A DNA stretch of 64,000 nucleotides from Nocardioides sp. TF02-7 (GTDB lineage: Bacteria > Actinomycetota > Actinomycetes > Propionibacteriales > Nocardioidaceae), in contig NZ_CP092535.1 in the NCBI RefSeq assembly GCF_022437945.1, positions 4,321,001 to 4,385,000 of the forward strand, read 5' to 3'. Position numbers and translations under genes: made by a program. Positions 11,814 through 20,866 of the stretch are shown here, piece by piece (position 1 is the first letter of the stretch; each line of letters opens with the position of its first letter). A model generated the notes under the pieces. The model saw only the letters and a list, made by a program, of their open reading frames with translations, was not told the DNA's origin and ran no database searches.

Positions 11814-12891
11814 CCTGCACCGGCTCGTCGGAGTGTGCGGCGTCGCGGATCTCGCCGACCAGCTCCTCGATGACGTCCTCGAGCGCCGCGACGCCGATCG
11901 TCCGGCCCTCCGGGTCGACCACCCGCGCCATGTGGGCGCCCCTGCGCTGGAGCGTCTCCAGCACGTCGTGCAGCAGGGCGTCCTCGCGCACCGTCGCGAA
12001 CGGCCGGATCCACCGGTCCGCGATCGGCCGGTTCCGCCGGCTCTCGTCCGGCTCGAGGACGTCCTTGATGTGCAGGTAGCCGACCAGAGCGGGGCCCTCG
12101 GGACCGGCGGGTCCGTTGGTCCCGTCGTCGACGACGGGGAACCGGCTGAACCCGGTGGCGGCGCACACGGCCTCGACGTCGGCGGCCGAGGAGCCGCGAC
12201 GGACCGTCGTCAGCGTCTCGGGACGCATCGTCACCTCGGCGACCGTCTTCTCGGTGAAGCCGAGCGCGCCGGCCAGCCGGTCGTACTCGTCGTCGGCGAG
12301 GAGCCCCTCGCCACGGGACTCCTCGACCAGCGCCGCCACCTCCTCGCGGGTGAAGGTGCTGCTGATCTCGTCCTTGGGCTCGATCCGCAGGAGCCGGAGG
12401 ATGCCGTTGGCCATCGCGTTGATCGCGAGGATCAGCGGGCGCAGCACCGTCACGATGCCGAGCATCGGCGGACCCAGGATCAGCGCCGCCCGCTCGGGGC
12501 CGGCGATGGCGATGTTCTTGGGCACCATCTCGCCGAGCACGACGTGGAGGTAGACCACCACGGTCAGCGCGATCACGAACGCGATCGGGTGCAGCGCTCC
12601 GTCCGGGACGCCCAGCCGGTCGAGGCCGGGCTCGATCAGGTGGGCGACGGCCGGCTCGCCGACCGCGCCCAGGCCGAGGGAGCAGATCGTGATGCCGAGC
12701 TGCGCGCCGGCCATCATCAGCGACACGTGCTCCATCGCCCGCAGCGTCGTGCGCGCCATCCGCGACCCGGCCAGGGCACGCGGCTCGATCTGGCTGCGCC
12801 GGGCGGAGATCAGCGCGAACTCGGCGCCGACGAAGAACGCGTTGGCCGCCAGCAGCACGACGGCGAGCGCGAGGGCGGCGGTGTCACTCAT
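11800..12891 (-). CDS. CNNM/CorC-type transmembrane CBS-pair protein
   Basis: Intact 363-residue protein. The N-terminal DUF21/CNNM domain spans about residues 1-190 with four hydrophobic segments, including LALAVVLLAANAFFVGAEFALISARR and GEMVPKNIAIA. Two CBS domains follow (FSRFPVVDDG, then VREDALLHDVLETLQRRGAHMARVVD), ending in an acidic tail. The C-terminal CorC/HlyC transporter-associated domain is missing, so it is the shorter partner of a tandem pair. The family is linked to magnesium efflux or homeostasis. Its ATG overlaps the stop of the upstream paralogue by 8 bases. Confidence 0.88.
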   Translation of the reverse strand: MSDTAALALAVVLLAANAFFVGAEFALISARRSQIEPRALAGSRMARTTLRAMEHVSLMMAGAQLGITICSLGLGAVGEPAVAHLIEPGLDRLGVPDGALHPIAFVIALTVVVYLHVVLGEMVPKNIAIAGPERAALILGPPMLGIVTVLRPLILAINAMANGILRLLRIEPKDEISSTFTREEVAALVEESRGEGLLADDEYDRLAGALGFTEKTVAEVTMRPETLTTVRRGSSAADVEAVCAATGFSRFPVVDDGTNGPAGPEGPALVGYLHIKDVLEPDESRRNRPIADRWIRPFATVREDALLHDVLETLQRRGAHMARVVDPEGRTIGVAALEDVIEELVGEIRDAAHSDEPVQGGAN

Positions 12892-14235
12892 CGGAGGCCA
12901 CCTCCTCCCGGACCCGCAGCGCGAGCCGGTCGATGCGCAGGCCGTCCATGTGCTCGACGGTCAGCGTGGCGACCCGCTGCCCCTCCGCCTCGGGGTCGGG
13001 CGGCGGCAGCGGCACGACCGCCTCGTCCCCCGCCTGCGGGATCCGTCCGAGGGCCTTGAGCACGAGGCCGGCGACCGTGTCGTAGTCCTCGCCCTCGGGG
13101 GAGCGGGATGCCGGTGAGGTCCTCGACCTCGTCGGGCCGCAGGAGGCCCGACAGCGACCAGCTGCCGTCGCGGCGCAGCCGGCCGCGGGTGCCGAGCCGG
13201 TCGTGCTCGTCGGAGATGTCGCCCACGATCTCCTCGACCACGTCCTCGAGGGTCACGATGCCGGCGTGGCCGCCGTACTCGTCGAGGACGATGGCCATCT
13301 GGAACCCGCTGCGCCGGAGCAGCGCCATCAGCGGGTCGAGCCGCAGCGTGTCGGGCACGATGATCGGCCGCACCATCAGGTGCTTGACCTTGGTCGTCGC
13401 CCGCTCCGACACCGGCAGGGCGACGGCGTTCTTGACGTGGACGGTGCCGACGACCTGGTCCTGGTCGTCGAGCACCGGGAACCGGGAGTGCCCGGTCTCC
13501 CGGGCGAGCTCGATGACGGCCGTGGCCCGGTCGGTCTCCTCCAGCGTCCGGGTCCGCACCCGCGGCGTCATGATCTCCGCCGCCGTGCGGGTGCCGAACT
13601 CGACCGAGCGCTCCATCAGCTCCCGCCGTGTCGGCGTCGAGCGTGCCGACGTCGGCGCTGCGCTGGATCAGGGAGGCGAGCTCGGTGGAGCTGCGCGCCG
13701 AGCGCAGCTCCTCCTGCGGCTCGATGCCGAACCAGCGGACGATCGCGTTGGCGGTGTTGTTGAGGAGCCGGATCGGGTAGGCCATCGCGCCGGTGAAGAG
13801 CCGCATCGGCCGCTGCGTGGCGCGGGCGGTGGCCAGCGGGAGCGCGATCGCGACGTTCTTGGGCACCAGCTCGCCGATCAGCATCGTGAGGATCGTGCTC
13901 AGCACCAGTCCGGTGGTCACCGCGATCGGCCCGACCGCGCCGGCGGCCACCCCCGCCTCGGTCAGCGGGTCGCGGAGCAGGTCGGCGATCGCCGGCTCGG
14001 CGAGGAACCCGATCCCGAGGTTGGTGACCGTGATGCCGACCTGCGCACCGGAGAGCTGGGTGGACAGGGTGCGCAGCGCACGTTGGAGGCCCTGGGCCGA
14101 GGCGTCACCGGCGGCGACGGCCCGCTCGACCTGGCTGCGGTCGACGGTGACGAAGGCGAACTCTGCGGCGACGAACATCCCGCAGGCCAGCACGAGCACC
14201 AGGGCGAGTGCGAGCAGGAGCAGGGACGTCGTCAT
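12884..14235 (-). CDS. CNNM/CorC-type CBS-pair protein with CorC_HlyC domain (two frameshifts)
   Basis: Longer paralogue of the downstream gene, about 450 residues: a CNNM membrane domain (MTTSLLLLALALVLVLACGMFVAAEFAFV), two CBS repeats (HSRFPVLDDQDQVVGTVHVKN and a second ending DEYGGHAGIVTLEDVVEEIVGD), then the CorC_HlyC domain with WSLSGLLRPDEVEDLTGIPLP. Two +1 errors interrupt it. One is near 13622 (DTA should continue ELMERSVEFG). The other is in G 13097-13101 (LP should continue EGEDYDTVAG). The corrected C-terminus ends ALRVREEVASDE. The tandem arrangement resembles Rv1841c/Rv1842c. Confidence 0.85.
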
Positions 14236-14251
14236 GGTCTTCGACCAGGTG

Positions 14252-16186
14252 TCATGGTCGTCGCAGCCTACCGACCTCCGCGTACCACTCGAGCAGGTCG
14301 GGTGCATCCACGCTGCCCGGGTCGAGCGCACCGCTCAGGTCATGGCCGCCGAGCACCTTCTTCACCGGCACCTCGAGCTTCTTGCCCGTGCGGGTGTGCG
14401 GGACGCCGGGAGCCGCGATCACGGCGTCCGGCACGTGCCGGGGCGAGGCGTGGCGGCGGACGGCGTCCTTGATCCGCTGCTCGAGCGCGTCGTCGAGGGT
14501 CACGCCGTCGGCGAGCACCACGAACAGCGGCATCCAGTAGCCGCCGTCGGGCTCCTCCATGCCGATGACCAGCGCCTCACGCACTTCCGGCAGTGCCTCG
14601 ACCGGCTCGTAGATGTCGGCGCTGCCCATCCGGATGCCGTTGCGGTTGAGCGTCGCGTCCGAGCGCCCGTGGATGACGACCGAGCCGTGGTCGGTGAGGG
14701 TGATCCAGTCACCGTGCCGCCAGACGCCGGGGAAGGTGTCGAAGTAGGCGTCGTGGTAGCGCCTGCCGTCCGGGTCGTCCCAGAACCCCACCGGCATCGA
14801 CGGCAGCGGACGGGTGACGACGAGCTCGCCCACCTCACCGCGGACGGGTGCGCCCGAGGGGTCGTAGGCGTCGAGGGCGACGCCGAGGCACGGGCGGGAC
14901 AGCTCACCGGCCCACACCGGCACCGTGGGGGCGGGTCCGACGAACGCGCTCACCACGTCGGTGCCACCGCTGATCGAGCAGATCTGGACGGCGTCGGGCA
15001 GGTCGGCGGCGAGGGCCCGGTGGCTGACGGCAGGGAACGTCGAGCCGGAGATGCCGACCCGCCGCAGCCGGGACAGGTCGTGGCCGCGGGGGCCGACGCC
15101 GGCCTTCTGGCAGGCCGCGACGTAGGCGGGGCTCATGCCGGTGGCGGTCACCCCGTGCTCGGCCGTGAGTGCCCACAGCTGGTCGGTGGCCGGGTGGCCC
15201 GGGCTGCCGTCGTACGTGACGATCGAGGCGCCGGTGAGCAGGCCGCCGACGACGAAGTTCCACATCATCCACGACGGGGTCGTGAACCAGAACAGCCGCT
15301 CCCCCGGGCCGAGGTCGAAGTGCAGCGCCGCCACCTTGCCCTGCTCGAGCATCGCCCCGCCGTGCCCGTGCACGATCCCCTTCGGCTTGCCCGTGGTGCC
15401 CGACGAGAACAGCACCCACAGCGGGTGGTCGAACGGCAGCGGCACCGGCTCGAGCTCCGCCGGCCGGCTGGTCGCCGCCTCCCACGCCGGGCTCCCGGTC
15501 TCCAGCGTGCCGACGAGCGAGGGCAGCGCCGACCGCAGCTCGGCGACGACGTCGGTGCGGTCGTGCCGCCGGCCGCCGTGGACGTACGACGTCGCGTGGA
15601 CGAGCAGCTTCGGCTGGAGCTGGCCGAACCTGGCGAGCGCGGCCGACGCCGCGTAGTCCATCCCGCACACCGACCACGTCGCGCCGATGCTGGCGGCGGC
15701 GAGCAGGGCGACGACGGCGTCGGGGGTGTTGGGCAGGTAGCCGACGACGCGGTCGCCCTCGGAGACCCCGAGCTCGCGGAACGTCGCCGCGAGGCCGGCC
15801 ACCCGGGCCCGCAGCTCGCCCCAGGTGACCTCCACCGCTTCCCCGTCGGCGGCCGCCTCGGTGACCGCCACGACGGCCACCTCGTCGGCGGGCCGGCCGT
15901 CGAGAACCGCGGCGGCGTAGTTGACCCGAGCCTCGGGGAACCACACCGCGCCCGGCATCCGCTCCTCGGCGAGGGCGGGGCCGCGCAGCTCGTAGCCGAG
16001 GTAGTCGGCGACGCAGCGCCAGAACGTGTCGAGGTCGGCGACCGACCACCGGTGGAGGTCGTCGTAGTCGGCGGTCGTCGCGGCGGCGAGCGCGAGCCCG
16101 GTGCGCTCCGCGGCCAGCCGTGCGAACTCCTCGATGCGGTGCGGGCGGTCGCCGCCCGGCGACGGTGTCCAGTCGGGTGCTGCCAT
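14252..16186 (-). CDS. Acetoacetate--CoA ligase (acetoacetyl-CoA synthetase)
   Basis: Intact 644-residue adenylate-forming enzyme. The P-loop-like motif VLFSSGTTGKPKGIVHGHGG lies near residue 260. The A5/A8 motifs are GSTFPAVSHRAL, GDWITLTDHGSVVIHGRSDATLNRNGIRMGS, and the catalytic lysine region is TRTGKKLEVPVKKVLGG. The N-terminal ACS-type segment (DLDTFWRCVADYLGY, MPGAVWFPEARVNYAA) and the overall length fit acetoacetyl-CoA synthetase better than acetyl-CoA synthetase. The enzyme activates ketone bodies for lipid or PHB metabolism. It stands alone between the CNNM genes and an LLM oxidoreductase. Confidence 0.87.
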   Translation of the reverse strand: MAAPDWTPSPGGDRPHRIEEFARLAAERTGLALAAATTADYDDLHRWSVADLDTFWRCVADYLGYELRGPALAEERMPGAVWFPEARVNYAAAVLDGRPADEVAVVAVTEAAADGEAVEVTWGELRARVAGLAATFRELGVSEGDRVVGYLPNTPDAVVALLAAASIGATWSVCGMDYAASAALARFGQLQPKLLVHATSYVHGGRRHDRTDVVAELRSALPSLVGTLETGSPAWEAATSRPAELEPVPLPFDHPLWVLFSSGTTGKPKGIVHGHGGAMLEQGKVAALHFDLGPGERLFWFTTPSWMMWNFVVGGLLTGASIVTYDGSPGHPATDQLWALTAEHGVTATGMSPAYVAACQKAGVGPRGHDLSRLRRVGISGSTFPAVSHRALAADLPDAVQICSISGGTDVVSAFVGPAPTVPVWAGELSRPCLGVALDAYDPSGAPVRGEVGELVVTRPLPSMPVGFWDDPDGRRYHDAYFDTFPGVWRHGDWITLTDHGSVVIHGRSDATLNRNGIRMGSADIYEPVEALPEVREALVIGMEEPDGGYWMPLFVVLADGVTLDDALEQRIKDAVRRHASPRHVPDAVIAAPGVPHTRTGKKLEVPVKKVLGGHDLSGALDPGSVDAPDLLEWYAEVGRLRRP

Positions 16187-16200
16187 GGGGCAGACCCTAG

Positions 16201-17218
16201 TCAGCGCCAGCCCAGTGCGGGCGCGACGTGCGTGAGCAGGCTCTCGATCACGTGCGCGTTGTAGTCGACGCCGAGCTGGTTGGGCACCGTCAGCAGGAGC
16301 GTGTCGGCGGCGGCGATGGCCTCGTCCTCCGCCAGCTCCTCGACCAGGCGGTCCGGCTCCCCGGCGTAGGAGCGCCCGAACCGGGCCGCGCCGCCCCTCG
16401 AGAAACCCGACCTGGTCCTCGCTGCGCGTCTCGCGCAGGAAGTAGGCCCGGTCCTCGTCGGTCACCAGCGGGAAGATGCTGCGGCTGACCGAGACCCGCG
16501 GCTCGCGGGTGTGCCCGGCCGCCCGCCACGCGTCCCGGAACCGTTGGATCTGCTCGGCCTGGAGCTGGTGGAACGGCACGCCGGTGTCCTCGGTGAGCAG
16601 CGTGGAGCTCATCAGGTTCATGCCGCGCTCCGCCGTCCACTCGGCCGTCGCCCTGGTCCCGGCGCCCCACCAGATGCGGTCGCGCAGCCCCGGCGAGTGC
16701 GGCTCGACCCGGAGCAGCCCGGGCGGGTTGGGGAACATCGGCCGCGGGTTCGGCTCCGCGAATCCCTCCCCCGTCAGCACCTGGAGCAACAGCTCGGTGT
16801 GCTCCCGCGCCATGGCGGCGTGGTCGCCGTCGGCCGGCTCGTAGCCGAAGTACCGGAAGCCGTCGACGACCTGCTCCGGCGAGCCGCGGCTGATGCCGAG
16901 CTGGAGCCGGCCGCCGGCGATCAGGTCGGCCGCGCCGGCGTCCTCGGCCATGTAGAGGGGGTTCTCGTACCGCATGTCGATCACGCCGGTGCCGATCTCG
17001 ATCCGGCTGGTGCGGGCGCCGATCGCCGCGAGCAGCGGGAACGGCGACGCCAGCTGCCGGGCGAAGTGGTGCACGCGGAAGTAGGCGCCGTCGGCGCCCA
17101 GCTCCTCGGCGGCCACGGCCAGGTCGATCGACTGCAGGAGCGCGTCGGAGGCCGAGCGGGTCTGCGAGTGCGGCGAGGGGGTCCAGTGGCCGAAGGACAG
17201 GAAACCGATCTTCTTCAT
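16201..17218 (-). CDS. LLM-class flavin-dependent oxidoreductase (one frameshift)
   Basis: Luciferase-like (beta/alpha)8 oxidoreductase of about 338 residues, starting MKKIGFLSFGHW. Typical segments are ELGADGAYFRVHHFARQLASPFPLLAAIGARTSRIEIGTGVIDMRYENPLYMAEDAGAADL and LQLGISRGSPEQVVDGF, which build the flavin site. It ends VPNQLGVDYNAHVIESLLTHVAPALGWR after removal of one base from C 16394-16397, where the frame breaks. FMN or F420 could be the cofactor. The substrate is unknown. The MarR gene lies just upstream on the same strand, so the two may be co-transcribed. Confidence 0.8.
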
Positions 17219-17230
17219 GACGTCTCCAAC

Positions 17231-17758
17231 CTACGGGCGCCCGTGACCGGCCACGGGTCCGTCGGTCTGCTCGGGGGCGGGGTCGTACATCGCGGTCATC
17301 CGGCCGTCGGGGTCGAGCGTGGTCAGCAGCGCCTCCCCGATCGCGCGGAGCTGGTCGACCTGCTGGCGGTCGAGGGGGTCGAAGACGAGCTTCCGCACGG
17401 TGGCGACGTGCCCCGGGGCGGCCGCCTCGATGGCCTCCCGTCCGGCGTCGGTCAGCTCCGCGTTGGTGGCACGGGCGTCCTCGGGGCACGGGAACCGGTG
17501 GACCAGCCCTCGCTCCTCGAGCCGGCGCACGACGTGGGAGAGCCGCGGCAGCGTCGCGTTCGTGCGCTGGGCGAGCGTCGTCATTCGCAGGGTCTGGTCG
17601 GGCGCCTCCGAGAGCATCGCCAGCACGAAGTACTCGAAGTGCGTCAGGGCGGCCGAGGCGCGCAGCTGGGTGTCGAGGGCGCCGGGCAGCAGCTCGACCA
17701 CGGCGACCAGCCGCAACCACGCCGCCCGCTCCTCCGGGTCGAGCCACTGGGTGTCCAT
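17231..17758 (-). CDS. MarR-family transcriptional regulator
   Basis: A 175-residue winged-helix regulator. I chose ATG 17758 (MDTQWLDPEERAAW); an upstream in-frame start at 17791 would place the start inside the operator-like repeat. The DNA-binding core is ALTHFEYFVLAMLSEAPDQTLRMTTLAQRTNATLPRLSHVVRRLEERGLVHRFPCPEDARATNAELTDAG, with the usual MarR wing. It is divergent from a reductase gene with two near-identical direct repeats between them, so autoregulation plus control of the reductase is the likely arrangement. Confidence 0.87.
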   Translation of the reverse strand: MDTQWLDPEERAAWLRLVAVVELLPGALDTQLRASAALTHFEYFVLAMLSEAPDQTLRMTTLAQRTNATLPRLSHVVRRLEERGLVHRFPCPEDARATNAELTDAGREAIEAAAPGHVATVRKLVFDPLDRQQVDQLRAIGEALLTTLDPDGRMTAMYDPAPEQTDGPVAGHGRP

Positions 17759-17775
17759 GCATCCAGCGTAGCGCA

Positions 17776-17825
17776 TTACTTGAAGGAACAACTATCTGCG
17801 ATAGGGTGTTACTTGAAAGAACAAC
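17776..17825. promoter_or_regulatory. Divergent promoter region with two operator-like direct repeats
   Basis: TTACTTGAAGGAACAAC at 17776-17792 and TTACTTGAAAGAACAAC at 17809-17825 differ by one base. They are 33 bases apart, about three helical turns, which puts them on the same DNA face. They lie between the MarR regulator and the divergent reductase. The AT-rich character stands out against the surrounding high-GC DNA. They are the obvious candidate binding sites for the adjacent MarR protein; this is inference from position and repetition. Confidence 0.65.
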
Positions 17826-17857
17826 CAATAGCCACGAACCCAGAAGGAGAAGCACTC

Positions 17858-18433
17858 ATGACGAACCTCTCGATCCTCGGCACCGGCGCTATGGGCCAGG
17901 CCATCGCCGCCATCGCGGCCAAGGGCGGCCACTCCGTCCAGCAGCTCGGCTCCGGTGACGTCGACACGCCGGTCACCGGTGACATCGTCGTCCTCGCCGT
18001 CCCCTACCCCGCCGTCGCCGACGTCGTCGCCCAGCGTGGTGACCAGCTCGCCGGCAGGGTCGTCGTCGACATCACGAACCCGCTCGACTTCGAGACCTTC
18101 GACTCCCTCGTCGTTCCCGCCGATGGGTCCGCGGCCGCCGAGATCGCGCGTGCCCTGCCCTCTTCCCGCGTCCTGAAGGCGTTCAACACCAACTTCGCAG
18201 GCACCCTCGCAACGGGCACGATCGGCCCGCTGGCCACCACCGTGCTCATCGCCGGCGACGACGTCGACGCCAAGTCGGAGCTGGCCGCCGTCGTCACGTC
18301 CGGCGGCCTGACCGCCATCGACGCCGGCTCCCTCAAGCGGGCCCGCGAGCTCGAGGCGGTCGGCTTCCTGCAGCTCACCCTCGCCGCCAGCGAGAAGGTC
18401 GCCTGGTCCGGCGGCTTCGGCGTCGTCGCCTGA
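17858..18433 (+). CDS. NAD(P)-binding reductase, F420-dependent NADP reductase-like
   Basis: Intact 191-residue Rossmann protein. The dinucleotide motif is at the very start (LSILGTGAMGQAIAAIAAKGGH), followed by DIVVLAVPYPAVADVV, VVDITNPLDFETFD and VLKAFNTNFAGTL, which is the NADP/F420 oxidoreductase family pattern. The start at ATG 17858 is supported by GAAGGAG at 17843-17849. The preceding direct repeats and divergent MarR gene suggest induction by a small molecule sensed by MarR. The substrate is unknown; F420 use is possible but unproven. Confidence 0.82.
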   Translation: MTNLSILGTGAMGQAIAAIAAKGGHSVQQLGSGDVDTPVTGDIVVLAVPYPAVADVVAQRGDQLAGRVVVDITNPLDFETFDSLVVPADGSAAAEIARALPSSRVLKAFNTNFAGTLATGTIGPLATTVLIAGDDVDAKSELAAVVTSGGLTAIDAGSLKRARELEAVGFLQLTLAASEKVAWSGGFGVVA

Positions 18434-18477
18434 CCCCTGTCATCCCCCACCCACCAGCTCGCAGGAGGAAATGCACC

Positions 18478-18991
18478 ATGACCGTCCACGCCGTCCGCCT
18501 CAACCACGCCGTCCTGTTCGTGGCCGACCTGGAGCGGAGCATCGAGTTCTACTCCCAGGCCTTCGGCATGACGGTGATGGCGCGCGAGCCCCGCGCCAGC
18601 GCCGCGTTCCTGCGGCTGCCGCGCTCGGGCAACCACCACGACCTCGGTCTGTTCGGGGTGGGCGCGCAGCCGCCGCGCCCCCGCGGCAGCCTGGGCCTCT
18701 ACCACCTCGCCTGGCAGGTCGACACGATCGAGGAGCTCGAGGAGGCCCGCCACACCCTCGCCGAGCTCGGCGCCTACACCGGCGAGTCGAGCCACGGCGC
18801 GACCAAGAGCGTCTACGGCCAGGACCCCGACGGCAACGAGTTCGAGGTGATGTGGATGCTGCCCAGGGCCCAGTGGGGCGAATTCGAGAACACGGCCCCC
18901 ATCGACCGGCTCGACCTCCCCAGCGAGGTGCGCCGCTGGGCCGGCGTCCGCACCGCCGCCGAGCTCGTCCCCCTCGAGGGGCGCGCGCTGA
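18478..18991 (+). CDS. VOC-family (glyoxalase/extradiol dioxygenase-like) protein
   Basis: A VOC fold protein: RLNHAVLFVADLERSIEFYSQAFGMTVMAREPRA, HHDLGLFG, LGLYHLAWQVDTIEELEEARHTLAELGA and YGQDPDGNEFEVMW place the metal-ligand histidines and glutamate in the expected positions. As written the frame runs on past 19179 into low-quality sequence. If one C is removed from 18969-18973 the protein ends ELVPSRGAR with a stop at 18989-18991, giving about 170 residues, the usual size. I chose that end on this reasoning. It follows the reductase by 44 bases and is probably in the same MarR-controlled operon. Confidence 0.75.
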
Positions 18992-19060
18992 CCCGCGCGT
19001 TCACCGACGGCACCCGTTCCCGGGTGCGGGGCCACCGTCCCGCTGGGCAGCCTCCTCGCG

Positions 19061-19351
19061 ATGGTGCCGGACCACTGGCTCGGCACCGCCCTCACGCCGA
19101 AGGCGGCGCGCACGCCGACGAGGGTCACCGTCGACCTCCGCGACGACCGGCTCGAGGGCATCAAGGCGTTGCGCGGTGACGTCGCAGCCGCCGTCCGCCG
19201 CGCCGGCGTACGGCTCCTGATCAGGGGGCCGCGCGCCCTCGAGATGACGATCACCTACCGACCGGTGAGCGACCAGGACCGGACGATCGCGGTGCCCGGG
19301 GCGGACGAGGTCGCCACCTCGGTCACCTCCGGCTGCGGACGGGCTGCCTAG
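19061..19351 (+). CDS. Hypothetical protein
   Basis: Open frame of 96 residues (MVPDHWLGTALTPKAARTPTRVTVDLRDDRLEGIKALRGD) that I do not recognise. The frame is open upstream to 18992 without a start codon, so the true gene may be longer and damaged by an indel, or this could be a C-terminal extension of the VOC protein. Codon composition looks coding: strong third-position GC, and a plausible alternation of basic and acidic residues. Its stop shares the tetranucleotide CTAG with the stop of the convergent gene. Confidence 0.4.
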   Translation: MVPDHWLGTALTPKAARTPTRVTVDLRDDRLEGIKALRGDVAAAVRRAGVRLLIRGPRALEMTITYRPVSDQDRTIAVPGADEVATSVTSGCGRAA

Positions 19352-20322
19352 CGGCACCGCGCCGGGTCGGCCTCGGCGGATTCGCGGTGGACCATCAGGC
19401 ACGAGGTGTCGACCGCCTCGAACCGGCGGGCCGGGATCTGCTTCAGGTCCTCGACCAGCCGCTCCGGCCAGCGGCGGCTGGCGGCCCCCTGGAAGTACCA
19501 CGGGGAGCCGTTGTCCGCGAGCACCAGGCCGTAGGTCTTCATGGCCCGCACGACACGGCGGGCGAGCGTCCCGAGCCCGCGTGGCCGGTACGCCGGGTCC
19601 AGCCGGAACCGGGCGCCCATCGGCGGGAACCGGAGCGAGGCCCGCGACCCGGCATGGTGCCGTGCCGGCCAGAGGTAGTGGCGGCTGGTGACGTCGGTGG
19701 TGAAGCGGATCGCGTGGTCGATGCGGTCGGTCCGCACCTCGTCCCACCGCAGGAGCCCGGGGAGGATCGGCAGCCCGGCGGCGTCCGCGGACGTCCAGCC
19801 GGCGGGCCGGAGGTCGTTCGAGCGCAGGCTCCAGACCGCGCCTGACCCGGCGCGCCACCGCCCGTCGACCTTGCGGGTCAGCCACGTCTCGTAGAGCCGG
19901 CAGCGATCTCGGTCGACCACCACGGCGTGCCGGTCACCCGCGGAGCGACGGCCGCCCTCGATCCGGGTACGACGCCCGAGCGGGTAGCGGACCCGGTCGC
20001 TCTCGGCGGCGTAGCGGAACCGGACCCGCACCCGCGGGTGGTCTCGGCCCACGACGGTCACCGGGATCCCGTAGCGGGTCGTCGGGCCGAAGTCGGGGTG
20101 GAGGTTCGCCTCCGGTGACATGCGCGTCATCCAGGCGTCGCTGCGCCGGTGGACCGGGAGGTCGCTGACGTCGGCGTGCCACCAGCTGTCGGCAGGCAGC
20201 TCCGGGCACCGCGTGCCGGGCACCGGCTTCGCGGCGACCGGCGCGGGGTGGGGCCCGCGCCGCCGGCGGGGGACCAGGCCGACGGCGAGGAGCAGCACGA
20301 CGAGCGCGACCTTGAGCGGCAT
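19348..20322 (-). CDS. Secreted protein of unknown function
   Basis: Intact 324-residue protein. ATG 20322 gives a signal peptide (MPLKVALVVLLLAVGLV) followed by an arginine-rich stretch. The mature part has aromatic- and proline-rich segments: CPELPADSWWHADVSDLPVH, MSPEANLHPDFGPTTRYGIPVTVV, SNDLRPAGWTSADAAGLPILPGLLRWDEV, DHAIRFTTDV, HYLWPARHHAG, and YGLVLADNGSPWYFQG near the end. The order resembles a widespread actinobacterial secreted family without known activity. No catalytic motif can be assigned. It is convergent with the preceding plus-strand gene, sharing CTAG at the two stops. Confidence 0.78.
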   Translation of the reverse strand: MPLKVALVVLLLAVGLVPRRRRGPHPAPVAAKPVPGTRCPELPADSWWHADVSDLPVHRRSDAWMTRMSPEANLHPDFGPTTRYGIPVTVVGRDHPRVRVRFRYAAESDRVRYPLGRRTRIEGGRRSAGDRHAVVVDRDRCRLYETWLTRKVDGRWRAGSGAVWSLRSNDLRPAGWTSADAAGLPILPGLLRWDEVRTDRIDHAIRFTTDVTSRHYLWPARHHAGSRASLRFPPMGARFRLDPAYRPRGLGTLARRVVRAMKTYGLVLADNGSPWYFQGAASRRWPERLVEDLKQIPARRFEAVDTSCLMVHRESAEADPARCR

Positions 20323-20374
20323 GCTGCGAACGTATCCCGGTCGCTCACGACCGGTCGCGGTGGATGATCGCTGC

Positions 20375-20866
20375 ATGATCGGCGATCGGTGGGGCGTCAC
20401 GGACGAGGAGACGCGCTTGCACTACCCGTGCGACGACTTCGTCCGTGAGCCGGCACTCGAGGCCTGGCGCGGCGTGTCGGTCGACGCGAGCCCCCGGGTC
20501 GTCTGGGCGCGGCTCCGGCAGGTCCGCCTCGCGCCCTACTCCTACGACCTCGTCGACAACCTCGGCAGACGCTCGCCGCGGGAGCGTCGCGACCTGGCCG
20601 AACCGACGGTCGGCTCCCCCTTCACGCACGCTCTCGGCGCCGACCGCGGCCGGGTCCTCGCCGTGGAGCCGGAGCGGCACCTCACGGCCACGATCCTCGG
20701 CGCCCACCTGTCGTACGTCGTGCGGCCGGGGCCGACCGGGACCCGCCTGCTCCTCAAGGTGGTGGCACGGACGAATCGATGGGTGGCGCCGGTGTTCTCC
20801 GTCGGCGACCTGGTGATGGCACGCAAGCAGCTGCTCACGCTCAAGCGGCTCGCCGAGGGCGACTAG
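20375..20866 (+). CDS. SRPBCC-like polyketide-cyclase/lipid-binding family protein
   Basis: Intact 163-residue protein from ATG 20375. The pattern VSVDASPRVVWARLRQVRLAPYSYDLVDNLGRRSPR, then RVLAVEPERHLTATI and a final GTRLLLKVVARTN fits an SRPBCC (START-like) fold that binds a hydrophobic ligand. There is no membrane segment. It is divergent from the secreted protein (about 50 bases between starts) and convergent with the MFS transporter, with CTAG shared at the stops. The family assignment is moderate and the ligand unknown. Confidence 0.65.
   Translation: MIGDRWGVTDEETRLHYPCDDFVREPALEAWRGVSVDASPRVVWARLRQVRLAPYSYDLVDNLGRRSPRERRDLAEPTVGSPFTHALGADRGRVLAVEPERHLTATILGAHLSYVVRPGPTGTRLLLKVVARTNRWVAPVFSVGDLVMARKQLLTLKRLAEGD

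Noticed and set aside
13793..16264. Long plus-strand open frame (823 codons) over the CNNM and acetoacetyl-CoA synthetase genes
   Set aside because: Antisense shadow of well-identified genes without any recognisable motif.
17758..17791. Upstream start (MFLQVMRYAGC) for the MarR regulator
   Set aside because: It would place the start codon inside the operator-like repeat, and the added residues are not typical of the family.
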